From NCBI GenBank assembly GCA_030673265.1, contig DAOVJK010000110.1:1-9020 (forward strand): a stretch of DNA of 9,020 nucleotides. The letters run 5' to 3'. Each line of letters starts with the position of its first letter. Position 1 is the first letter of the stretch. Made by a program: the position numbers and the translations under genes. Positions 1 to 5,763 of the stretch are shown here, one piece after another. This DNA comes from Pseudomonadota bacterium. GTDB taxonomy: Bacteria > Desulfobacterota > Desulfobulbia > Desulfobulbales > JAGXFP01. The notes beneath the pieces are model-generated. The model was given only the letters and a program-made list of their open reading frames with translations. It had not been told where the DNA came from and made no database searches.

Positions 1-2005
1 AGACCTTGTATTCAGGGCAATTGGCCTGGGGATCCCAGGTGTCGATGCACAGGAGGTTAATGGGGGCCTCAGCAAAATGAAAAGAGGTGTAGACCGAGCC
101 GGGCTGGACCTGATCGCTGATCTCGGCGGCCAGCCTGATTGCGCCACGTCGGGAGATCACCTCGACCATCTCGCCGTTTTTGATCTGCAGTCGCTCACCG
201 TCGATCTTATTAAGCTGGAGAAGGGCCTGGCCTGATTCACGATTAAGAGTGTCGACCTTCCTGGTCATGGTACCGGTATGGTAGTGGTGATAGATGCGGC
301 CGGTGATCAGCAGGAAGGGGTAGTTGGCGTCAGGCAGTTCGCTGGGGGGCTGGTGGTCGGCCGGGACAAAATGGCCCTTGCCGCGGGTGAAATAGTATTT
401 ATGGAGAAATTTTGTGCCCGGGTGGCTTCGGTCCCAACAGGGCCATTGCAAGCCCCAGGAAGAGTCAAGCCGGTCATGGTGCATGCCGCCGTAGATGGGC
501 GCTAGCATGGTGATTTCTTCCATGACCTCGGCCGGTGATTCGTAATCCATTTCATAGCCGAGCCGGTTGGCCAGGCTGATGATGATATCCAGATCGGTCC
601 GGCAATCAGCCAGGGGCGGGATGGCCTGGCGGACCATCTGCACCCGCCGCTCGGTGTTGGTGAAGCTTCCGGTTTTCTCGGCAAAAGAGGCGGCGGGGAA
701 GACCACGTCGGCCAGTTCAGCGGTTTCGGTCAGGAAGATATCAGATACAGCCAGAAACTCCAGATTGGTCATGGTCTCTTTTACTTTAGCGAGCACCGGA
801 TCGCTGAGCATCGGATTTTCGCCCATGATGAACATGGCGCGAATTACTCCGTCTTTGCCGCAGTGGGTCATGTCCATCAGGGTGAGGCCTGGTTCGGCTG
901 AGAGTTGAACTCCCCAGGCGGATTCGAACTTCTCACGATAATCTTCATTATCAACCTGCTGGTAGCTGGGAAAGACATTGGGCAGGGCCCCCATGTCACA
1001 GGCGCCCTGGACATTGTTTTGGCCGCGCAAGGGGTCAACCCCGGTGTCCTCTTTTTCGAGATTACCGGTCATCATGGCCAGATTGGCGAGGGACTGGACG
1101 TTTCTGGTCCCGCAAATATGCTGGGTGATGCCCAGACAATAGCAGAGGACTGCTTTCTGGGCCCGGGCGTAAATCTGGGCAGCCTTGCTGATCTTTTCAA
1201 GCGAGACTCCGGTGGTAGCTGCGACCTCGTCAAGATCCAACCGATAGAGCATGTCCCGCAACTGGTAAAAATTTTCAGTGCGCATTTCGATAAACAGATC
1301 ATCGGCCAGGTTTTCATCGAGGATAATCCGCATCATCGCGTTCAAAAGGGGGATGTCGGTGCCGGGCCGCAGAGCCAGATGGATATGGGCGCAGTCGGCC
1401 AGAATGGTCTTACGGGGGTCGATAACGATCAGTTTGGCGCCGCGATCGACTGCATCCAGCATCCGGCGGGCCACTTGGGGATGGGCCTCGGTGGTATTTG
1501 AGCCGGAAACCAGAATGACCTGGGCGTTCTCAATTTCGTTGATTGAGTTGGTCATGGCGCCGCTGCCGAAGGTGGTGGCAAGACCTGTCACCGTGGGGGC
1601 GTGTCAGAGGCGGGCGCAATGATCGATGTTATTGGTTTTAAGAACTGCCCTGGTGAATTTCTGGAGGAGGTAGTTCTCTTCATTGGTGCATTTGGCCGAG
1701 GAGAGGACGCCGATCCCTTTACCTGCGGTCTGGTCCCGAATCCGGCCAAGTTCCTGGGCCGTAAAGCTTAAGGCTTCATCCCAAGTGGTTGGGGTCAGGA
1801 CACCGTCTTTTCTGATCAGGGGCTGGGTCAGACGTTCGCTGGAGTGGATGAACTCATGGATATGCCAGCCCTTGACACAGAGGTTGCCTCGGGAGACCGG
1901 ATGATGGAGGCTGGGGCTCGCGCCGGTGATCCGGCCAGCCCTTTCCTGAAGGTAGAGTCCGCAACCGCAGCCGCAGTAGACGCAGGTAGTCAAGGTGTTG
2001 CCCAT
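1..2005 (-). CDS. fdhF: Selenocysteine-containing formate dehydrogenase alpha subunit, FdhF-like (C-terminus beyond window)
   Basis: Molybdopterin/tungstopterin bis-MGD oxidoreductase that oxidises formate to CO2 or runs in reverse. The 668 visible codons match E. coli FdhF in order. An N-terminal [4Fe-4S] site uses Cys8, Cys11, Cys15 and Cys43. Residue 134 is an in-frame TGA in the context CARL-U-HAPTV, against CARV-U-HGPSV in E. coli. The RGQNNVQGACDMGALP segment supplies Arg327 and Gln329, equivalent to Arg333 and Gln335. Frame and homology continue unbroken on both sides of the TGA, so this is recoding rather than a frameshift. The frame ends at ...CPEYKV at the window edge, so probably only a few tens of residues are missing. 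The start ATG follows an AGAGGG ribosome site. There is no Tat signal, so the enzyme is probably cytoplasmic. There is also no NuoG-like N-terminal extension, so its electron partner (hydrogenase or ferredoxin protein) lies elsewhere. The gene symbol rests on similarity only. Confidence 0.93.
1574..1592 (-). promoter_or_regulatory. Bacterial SECIS-like hairpin
   Basis: On the minus strand, 11 bases after the TGA, GGTG (1592-1589) pairs with CACC (1577-1574). An A/C mismatch follows, then CA pairs with TG, closing a GGTCT apical loop (1585-1581). The E. coli fdhF SECIS has the same distance from UGA, the same GGUC loop with the G and U needed by SelB, and a bulged base in the stem. Here the irregularity is a mismatch rather than a clean bulged U. 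Confidence 0.8.
1604..1606 (-). other. Selenocysteine (UGA) recoding codon
   Basis: This TGA sits at codon 134 of the formate dehydrogenase, aligned with Sec140 of E. coli FdhF. Downstream the frame continues with HAPTV, and the next long conserved block (GAMTNSINEI, against GAMSNAINEI) is in the same frame. Sec as ligand of the active-site metal is established for this family. That this codon is decoded as Sec is inferred from alignment and from the adjacent hairpin. Confidence 0.92.
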
Positions 2006-2082
2006 GGAGCCCTCTTTACAGAAGTTGTTGGGAACGGAAAGTCAGACACGTCCTTTATCCTATCGGAAAATCATGGTTGCAT

Positions 2083-2129
2083 GCAATGCCTAATATCATC
2101 TGTGGGTAGAAGGTGTCTTTGGGCATTGC
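2083..2129 (-). repeat. Inverted repeat in the fdh upstream region
   Basis: GCAATGCC at 2083-2090 is repeated as its exact complement, GGCATTGC, at 2122-2129. This gives an 8-bp stem with a 31-base loop. It lies about 80-125 bases upstream of the formate dehydrogenase start, so it could be a leader structure or a split operator. No known riboswitch was recognised. Confidence 0.4.
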
Positions 2130-2400
2130 GGCCAGCGGCGCCAACTTTATAGCCGTGACGATAAAAAATAGCTCATTAAAGCAAAAATTGCAGAGCGAAG
2201 CAGGTGAAGCAACAGAATGGAGGGCATAACGCCAATCAGCCACTGTTTGGTAGTGAATTTCTATTTTAATGGGTGGAAGTACGAGATTATTATCTGCAAG
2301 GAATTGTTTGATGTCTGCCGGTGGGGAATAGGCGAAGGGGTGCAGAAAATTGATATTTCAACAAACACCCCTGGTGATAAAGATTATAGTGAGGATAAAT

Positions 2401-2468
2401 CCGGCCTGGCTCCTGTGACAAAGGGTATTCAACCGAAATCCCTTTAGAGTCAAGGAGGATCTGGCCGG
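2401..2468. repeat. Long imperfect hairpin, unassigned RNA-like element
   Basis: Four stem blocks pair in order: CCGGCC (2401-2406) with GGCCGG (2463-2468), CTCCT (2410-2414) with AGGAG (2453-2457), TGAC (2416-2419) with GTCA (2449-2452), and AAAGGG (2420-2425) with CCCTTT (2440-2445). That is 21 base pairs around a 14-base loop, with small internal loops. No U-tract directly follows on either strand, so it is not a simple terminator. The strand is unknown, and I recognise no described RNA class. Confidence 0.55.
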
Positions 2469-2580
2469 GGAATAAAAATCTTGCCAGCCAGGGATTATTT
2501 CGATGCGCAAATCAGCAGAGACTATCTGCAAGTCCTAGATGGATAGTGATAGAGAATAGCTTTAACCCAGGAAGGTTTCT

Positions 2581-2766
2581 TTATTCTACAGGGCTATCTG
2601 CCGGGGTACTTGGCGGGGTATCATTCTCAACAGTGCCGGCCTCTCCAGCCTCGTTCTCCTCAGGTTCAAGCTTGCCCTGTTTGCGGAGTCTTTTCTCTTC
2701 TTTCTTCTTCATTTTGGCTAGTTCTTTCTGACGTTTTTCAAAAGAGTAGTTAGTTTTTCTTGCCAT
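2581..2766 (-). CDS. Small highly charged protein of unknown function (61 aa)
   Basis: The first 37 or so residues (MARKTNYSFEKRQKELAKMK and onward) are Lys/Arg/Glu-rich and probably form a single basic helix. The remaining 24 residues are an acidic, Ser/Thr/Pro-rich tail likely to be disordered. No membrane segment or Cys motif is present. The start is supported by AAAGGA seven bases upstream. The gene lies downstream of csp on the same strand, but an intrinsic terminator separates them, so it needs its own promoter or read-through. The basic helix suggests nucleic-acid or ribosome contact, which is inference only. The family was not recognised. Confidence 0.72.
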   Translation of the reverse strand: MARKTNYSFEKRQKELAKMKKKEEKRLRKQGKLEPEENEAGEAGTVENDTPPSTPADSPVE

Positions 2767-2805
2767 TGACAGGTCCTTTCAAGTTGTGGTGGTCAGGATA
2801 AAACT

Positions 2806-2832
2806 AAAAAAAGCCCCGCCAAGGCGGGGCTT
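2806..2832 (-). terminator. Rho-independent terminator of csp
   Basis: Read on the minus strand, AAGCCCCGCC (2832-2823) is followed by a minimal loop and its full complement (2820-2811), then a run of seven U (2812-2806). It starts 28 bases after the cold-shock stop codon. There is no comparable U-tract on the plus strand. Confidence 0.92.
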
Positions 2833-2860
2833 CGGTGTCTCATAAAGAGACAAACAGGTC

Positions 2861-3061
2861 TTACTGCTGGACAACATTAGCTGCAGCCGGACCTTTAGGA
2901 CCGTCAACAACCTCAAAAGTTACCCGGGCACCCTCGGTGAGGGATTTGAAACCATCGGCCTGGATGGCGGTATGGTGTACGAAGACATCATCGCCGTTAT
3001 CCTGCTCGAGAAAACCGAAACCTTTAGCATCGTTAAACCATTTTACTGTTCCTTCAGACAT
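2861..3061 (-). CDS. csp: Cold-shock domain protein (CspA family, 66 aa)
   Basis: Single-domain OB-fold protein that binds single-stranded RNA and DNA and acts as an RNA chaperone in the cytoplasm. The length is typical for the family. RNP1 is visible as KGFGFL (residues 13-18) and RNP2 as VFVHH (26-30). They are preceded by the usual GTVKWFN start and followed by the conserved VTFEVVDGPKGPAAANV end. The start ATG has AGGAG nine bases upstream. It is transcribed alone, with a strong terminator behind it and a hairpin-containing leader in front. Whether it is cold-induced cannot be told from sequence, because many family members are constitutive. Confidence 0.97.
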   Translation of the reverse strand: MSEGTVKWFNDAKGFGFLEQDNGDDVFVHHTAIQADGFKSLTEGARVTFEVVDGPKGPAAANVVQQ

Positions 3062-3101
3062 CTTTGACTACTCCTGTAATACTGGCCGTTTGTAGGGCCA
3101 C

Positions 3102-3138
3102 TTTATAATAAGGAGGAACGGTTTGCAACCGACCCTCC
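3102..3138 (-). promoter_or_regulatory. csp upstream region: hairpin and possible promoter
   Basis: GGAGG (3112-3116) and CGGTT (3119-3123) pair with AACCG (3127-3131) and CCTCC (3134-3138), forming ten base pairs around a TGC loop. On the minus strand the AT-rich TATAAA (3107-3102) could be a -10 box. A TTGCAA lies 15 bases farther upstream, inside the hairpin, so the spacing is poor. The hairpin may overlap the -35 region or sit in the leader. Confidence 0.4.
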
Positions 3139-3157
3139 AGGCAGTACGTTTGCTCAT

Positions 3158-3202
3158 AAAAAAACCGCAGGCCCAGGAAGGGATTGTGCGGTTTACTTTT
3201 TC
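3158..3202. terminator. Bidirectional intrinsic terminator
   Basis: AAACCGCA (3162-3169) pairs with TGCGGTTT (3187-3194), and the 17-base loop contains a CCC/GGG inner stem. Seven A precede it (3158-3164), giving a minus-strand U-tract, and six T follow at 3197-3202 on the plus strand. No confirmed gene ends into it on either side, which suggests an unannotated transcript in this interval. Confidence 0.7.
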
Positions 3203-3243
3203 CACGTATTACAAGCAACTACTGCACAATTGAGCCTGATAAA

Positions 3244-3259
3244 TAACATGATCATGTTA
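3244..3259. promoter_or_regulatory. Perfect 16-base palindrome, possible operator
   Basis: TAACATGATCATGTTA is perfectly self-complementary and sits in AT-rich DNA with no gene over it. This is typical of a dimeric repressor site, but no regulator can be named. Confidence 0.35.
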
Positions 3260-3324
3260 AAGAAGCAAATTATTTAAAAACTGCGGTTTAATCAGGGATT
3301 AATGCGGAAGACTTGAATAAACTG

Positions 3325-3341
3325 ACGATTGAGTCAATCGT
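3325..3341. promoter_or_regulatory. Perfect 17-base palindrome with one-base centre, possible operator or hairpin
   Basis: ACGATTGA and TCAATCGT flank a single central G. The one-base centre favours a protein-binding site over an RNA hairpin. A TTTTT run starts only about 10 bases downstream, so it is not a standard terminator. Confidence 0.35.
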
Positions 3342-3854
3342 GGGGCCGTTTTTAACCCGCATATTTCACCAGTCGAGATGCCCGATTGCGAAACGCTCGA
3401 TAGGCAAAGTATGATGTTTTCAGCAGGTAAGCGGCCAGAGGGAGACTCCGATACTTTAGTATGCTGAAAGACTTATACAGCAGCCTATGCGGATATATCG
3501 GCTGGCCCGCAGGGTGAGTAGTTTCGAAGTCTGCGCTATCTGAAAAACAAACCATGTATTTCATTTGGTCCAAACTATGACCTTGATATTCCACAGCAAA
3601 CCAAAGGTTTAACACACAAGTACAATCAGTTAAAATGACTTTTAAAAAATACTCATGAAATATGCGGGCTAACTGTTCTCTTCGGTTCTTTGCGTCAAGG
3701 AATAATCCAGGATGGTATTCCGTGATTTTCAGGGGAATCTTGAATAAAAGATTACCTGGGAATACGAAAAGAGGTAAACAATCGGCGCTAAGCGATGTAC
3801 AGTGGCTGATTGTCAACGGACAACGAACCTTAACAGGTATAGGTCGTTGTATTT

Positions 3855-3944
<90 letters not shown>

Positions 3945-4035
3945 TTTTTTATTTGTCTTGGCCAGCGGTGCTGGATCTGTTCTATATCTTATTTATTATA
4001 TCATCATTCCAAAACTAAACAAATGGAGATTGAAA

Positions 4036-4509
4036 ATGAAAGTACTGGTCCTTTATTACTCCAAGGGCAATAATACTAAGAAATTGGCAGAGGCAATTGC
4101 CAAGGGAGTTGTCGGGGCAGGGGCCGAGGCGGTCTTGAAAAATACCGATGAGGTAAGTCAGGATGATTTCCGCGATGCTGCCGGGGTTATTGCCGGGTCC
4201 CCGGTCTATTTTGGAATTATGGCGGCCCAGCTCAAGAAGGTTTTTGATGATTTTGTCGGTCTGCGTCGTGAGATGGAGAATAAGGTCGGTGCTGCCTTTG
4301 CCTCCGGCAACCACCATACGGGTGGCAAGGAAACCACTATTTTTTCTATCCTGCAATGTATGATGATTTATGGGATGATTATCGTTGGAGACCCGATGGA
4401 CGCTTCGGGCCACTATGGGGTTGCTTGCTGTAAGGAGCCGGACGAGACTGCGGTTGCGGATGGCTTTAAACTGGGTAAGAGGGTGGCGGAGTTGTGCGCC
4501 AAACTATAA
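4036..4509 (+). CDS. Flavodoxin / WrbA-like NAD(P)H:quinone oxidoreductase family protein (157 aa)
   Basis: FMN-binding flavodoxin-fold protein, cytoplasmic. The first strand MKVLVLYYS leads into a phosphate-binding loop, SKGNNT (residues 9-14). GSPVYFG (54-60) matches the second FMN loop, and GNHHTGGKETT (91-101), followed by MMIYGMIIVGDP, matches the WrbA segment that contacts the flavin and the second subunit. At 157 residues it is shorter than WrbA (about 200) and nearer to short flavodoxins. The ATG at 4036 is chosen over the upstream in-frame start because GGAG lies seven bases before it and the protein begins exactly at the first flavodoxin strand; the longer frame runs through the tRNA. 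Its partner is unknown. In anaerobes such proteins often act in quinone reduction or oxidative-stress protection. Confidence 0.9.
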   Translation: MKVLVLYYSKGNNTKKLAEAIAKGVVGAGAEAVLKNTDEVSQDDFRDAAGVIAGSPVYFGIMAAQLKKVFDDFVGLRREMENKVGAAFASGNHHTGGKETTIFSILQCMMIYGMIIVGDPMDASGHYGVACCKEPDETAVADGFKLGKRVAELCAKL

Positions 4510-4510
4510 G

Positions 4511-4536
4511 GCCCGATAATGGCAATTGTGTCGGGC
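4511..4536 (+). terminator. Probable terminator of the flavodoxin gene
   Basis: GCCCGATA (4511-4518) pairs with TGTCGGGC (4529-4536), one pair being a wobble, and begins one base after the stop codon. The following TTGTTAAT is a weak U-tract, so termination may be partial. Confidence 0.6.
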
Positions 4537-4582
4537 TTGTTAATCCCGGGAAGAGAAAAGGGTGGTTGTTTGATAAGGAAAT

Positions 4583-4608
4583 CCCCGGCCGGTTTTTACC
4601 GAACGGGG
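4583..4608 (-). terminator. Hairpin downstream of the RCKP protein gene, possible terminator
   Basis: CCCCG (4583-4587) pairs with CGGGG (4604-4608) and CGGT (4590-4593) with ACCG (4598-4601), with a TTTT loop on the plus strand. It lies 28 bases past the stop of the minus-strand Cys-rich gene. The U-tract is poor. It may act together with the facing flavodoxin terminator to separate convergent transcription. Confidence 0.5.
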
Positions 4609-4635
4609 ACCATTAATAAGGGCTTTTGGGTGCTA

Positions 4636-4785
4636 TTATTTTGAAGTGCAGCTACAGCCACAGCCGGAAGATTTAGCCTCTTCCTGTTTTACCATCACTC
4701 CGGTTTCCCCACAGGCCGCGCATTTTTTGGGTTTACATCTGCCTTCCTTGGTCTCGCCGCATTTCTCACACTTAAAAACAGCCAT
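4636..4785 (-). CDS. RCKP-type rubredoxin-like Cys-rich small protein (49 aa)
   Basis: The protein starts MAVFKCEKCGETKEGRCKPK and carries two CxxC knuckles, Cys6-Cys9 and Cys22-Cys25. These are the expected four ligands for an iron or zinc site of rubredoxin type. Between them lies the RCKPKKC signature (residues 16-22) of the RCKP rubredoxin-like group, known to me from anaerobic deltaproteobacteria. The C-terminus adds GCGCSC (41-46), giving three further cysteines. The ribosome site AGGAGG is a few bases before the ATG. The gene is easily missed because of its size. It converges on the flavodoxin gene and diverges from the SLOG-like gene. The role is probably electron transfer or metal binding in the cytoplasm; the specific partner is unknown. 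Confidence 0.85.
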   Translation of the reverse strand: MAVFKCEKCGETKEGRCKPKKCAACGETGVMVKQEEAKSSGCGCSCTSK

Positions 4786-4802
4786 TTTGGCCTCCTGTCT
4801 AA

Positions 4803-4833
4803 TTTATAGTTCGCTAATGCGAATTGTTGATAA
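4803..4833 (-). promoter_or_regulatory. Possible promoter with operator-like inverted repeat for the RCKP gene
   Basis: On the minus strand TATAAA (4808-4803) could be the -10 box. The -35 candidates are TTATCA (4833-4828, 19-base spacer) or TCAACA (4830-4825, 16-base spacer). The inverted repeat TTCGC-TAAT-GCGAA (4810-4823) fills the spacer, where a bound repressor would block polymerase. Confidence 0.4.
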
Positions 4834-4871
4834 TCTTTACTGTTAGAGATTTTAAACTTTTGAACTTATGA

Positions 4872-4899
4872 TTGTCAAGTGGTTTGGAAAATGTAATAA
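4872..4899 (+). promoter_or_regulatory. Possible promoter of the SLOG-like gene
   Basis: TTGTCA (4872-4877) is followed after 16 bases by TAATAA (4894-4899), 63 bases before the chosen ATG. The -35 box matches consensus at five of six positions; the -10 box is weaker. Confidence 0.4.
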
Positions 4900-4962
4900 A
4901 GGTCTTAGGGGTTGTTAACAGACATTGGCAAGCCAACAAGAACCTTAACCGAAGGGTGTGAC

Positions 4963-5517
4963 ATGTTGATTAAGGAAAATTGTACCTTATATAGCGGTGG
5001 TCTGCAGGGCGCCGAGAGCTACTTTGGTGAAGTGGCCGAAAAATTGGGGATAAAAGAGGTTAATTTCACCTTTGCCGGGCGGACTCCCAATCGTGACCGG
5101 AATATGGTGGTTATTTCCGACGAGGAACTGAGTCGCGGCGATATCAGCATGGAGCTGGCCTCGAAGATGATGAAGCGCAACTACTACGAGGCGGAGAAGC
5201 TCCGCAAGATTCTGCAGGTTATCTTCCATATGGTCAATAATGGTCACCAGATCTTTGTGGTCGGTACTATTCAGGACGATAACACGGTAAAGGGTGGTAC
5301 TGGTTGGGCGGTTGAGCTGGCCAAACTTTTCAACCGGCCAATCCATGTCTACGGGCAGGTCCGTAAAGGCTGGTTCACTTGGCGGGATGGGGCCTGGCAT
5401 GATGATGAGCCCCGTATCGAGCATGAGACCTTTGTCGGTTCCGGCACCAGGCATCTGACCGAGGATGGTCGCCAGGCGATTGAAAAGCTGTTTACCGACT
5501 CCTTCGGAGCGCCGTAA
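4963..5517 (+). CDS. SLOG-superfamily-like Rossmann protein of unknown function (184 aa)
   Basis: The N-terminal LYSGGLQGAESYFGEVAEKLGI (SGG-x2-GAE core, residues 11-18) resembles the YspA-type SLOG nucleotide-binding start. A later block, IFVVGTIQDDNTVKGGTGWAV, carries GGTGWAVE (111-118), corresponding to the GG-x-GT/E loop of LOG-like proteins. A final aromatic-rich part (WFTWRDGAWHDDEP) and GSGTRHLTEDGRQAIEKLF close the protein. There is no signal peptide or membrane helix. SLOG proteins bind nucleotides or nucleotide-derived ligands, and some hydrolyse nucleoside monophosphates. Assignment to the superfamily is by motif recognition, and no reaction can be claimed. I prefer the ATG at 4963, with GAAGGG six bases upstream, over an in-frame TTG at 4912. 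The gene stands alone, with its own terminator. Confidence 0.75.
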   Translation: MLIKENCTLYSGGLQGAESYFGEVAEKLGIKEVNFTFAGRTPNRDRNMVVISDEELSRGDISMELASKMMKRNYYEAEKLRKILQVIFHMVNNGHQIFVVGTIQDDNTVKGGTGWAVELAKLFNRPIHVYGQVRKGWFTWRDGAWHDDEPRIEHETFVGSGTRHLTEDGRQAIEKLFTDSFGAP

Positions 5518-5532
5518 ACCGTTACAGTTGCG

Positions 5533-5564
5533 GAGCCGTTATTACCGGCTCTGCTGTTTTGCAG
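5533..5564 (+). terminator. Two small hairpins after the SLOG-like gene
   Basis: GAGCCG (5533-5538) pairs with CGGCTC (5546-5551). Immediately after, CTGC-TGTTTT-GCAG (5551-5564) forms a second small hairpin sharing one base with the first. These may assist the stronger terminator just downstream. Confidence 0.4.
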
Positions 5565-5566
5565 AC

Positions 5567-5619
5567 AAAAACTCCCTTCGCCGCGCTTGTCATAAAAAGC
5601 GGTTGCAGGGAGTTTTTTT
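5567..5619 (+). terminator. Intrinsic terminator of the SLOG-like gene, probably bidirectional
   Basis: AAAAACTCCC (5567-5576) pairs with GGGAGTTTTT (5608-5617). CCGC and GCGG form an inner stem, and the T run extends to 5619. The A run on the left arm would give a U-tract on the minus strand as well. Confidence 0.85.
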
Positions 5620-5644
5620 ATGGCTTGGATAATGCTGTTTTTGC

Positions 5645-5673
5645 TTGACAGCTTAGGGGGTTACGGTTAAAAG
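5645..5673 (+). promoter_or_regulatory. Probable sigma-70 promoter upstream of fusA
   Basis: A consensus TTGACA (5645-5650) is followed by a 17-base spacer and TAAAAG (5668-5673, four of six matches). The start point would be near 5680, giving a roughly 155-base leader before the fusA ATG if transcription passes the terminator at 5734-5763. Confidence 0.55.
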
Positions 5674-5679
5674 TACCGC

Positions 5680-5763
5680 TTTCTGAAATCAGCCTGTTTT
5701 TTCAGGTGCTGAAACATGTCGTCAATTCGTTGCCAGCCCCATTACGCGGGGCTGTTTTCTTTT
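5680..5763 (+). ncRNA. Candidate short RNA or attenuated leader ahead of fusA
   Basis: This interval runs from the expected start of the promoter above to the end of a terminator that lies before the fusA ATG. It includes a first hairpin (CAGC 5690-5693 with GCTG 5708-5711, extended by CTG/CAG around TTTTTT) and the terminator hairpin. It has no open frame worth naming. It could be a free-standing small RNA of about 85 bases or a leader that attenuates fusA. Existence of the transcript is inference. Confidence 0.35.
5734..5763 (+). terminator. Intrinsic terminator between promoter and fusA
   Basis: CAGCCCC (5734-5740) pairs with GGGGCTG (5748-5754) around a seven-base loop, followed directly by TTTTCTTTT (5755-5763). 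It is 72 bases upstream of the fusA ATG, an unusual position for a housekeeping gene. Confidence 0.8.

Larger units (their letters stand above)
2006..2580. other. Intergenic region without a convincing gene
   Basis: About 575 bases lie between the formate dehydrogenase start and the stop of the 61-residue gene. Short open frames occur on both strands (for example 2055-2243 minus and 2217-2447 plus), but they lack ribosome sites and recognisable sequence. The region holds an inverted repeat of GCAATGCC (2083-2090 and 2122-2129), probably in the fdh leader, and the long hairpin at 2401-2468. No sigma-54 (GG-N10-GC) promoter was found upstream of fdh. Confidence 0.6.
3062..3854. other. Long non-coding stretch between csp and tRNA-Ser
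   Basis: About 790 AT-richer bases contain no gene I can support. They hold the csp promoter/leader, a bidirectional terminator (3158-3202) and two perfect palindromes (3244-3259, 3325-3341). A minus-strand frame from 3945 to 3352 is open for 197 codons. Its first 30 or so codons are antisense to the tRNA, and the rest shows no recognised domain, good start site or the GC-rich third positions of neighbouring genes. Confidence 0.55.

Noticed and set aside
905..1501. Plus-strand open frame of 198 codons
   Set aside because: It lies opposite the formate dehydrogenase, whose minus-strand translation aligns throughout with FdhF.
1604..2005. A truncated or frameshifted fdh pseudogene ending at the TGA
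   Set aside because: The frame is preserved across the TGA, which falls exactly at the Sec position with a SECIS-like hairpin. The downstream sequence is intact to the window edge.
2055..2243. Minus-strand frame of 62 codons upstream of fdh
   Set aside because: No ribosome site and no family resemblance; it covers the likely fdh leader and its inverted repeat.
2217..2447. Plus-strand frame of 76 codons
   Set aside because: There is no ribosome site or recognisable sequence, and the end overlaps the long hairpin at 2401-2468.
2401..2468. Known riboswitch (cyclic-di-GMP, cobalamin, Moco) or integron attC site
   Set aside because: The conserved core bases of these classes are not present in the right order, and no integrase or matching downstream gene is seen.
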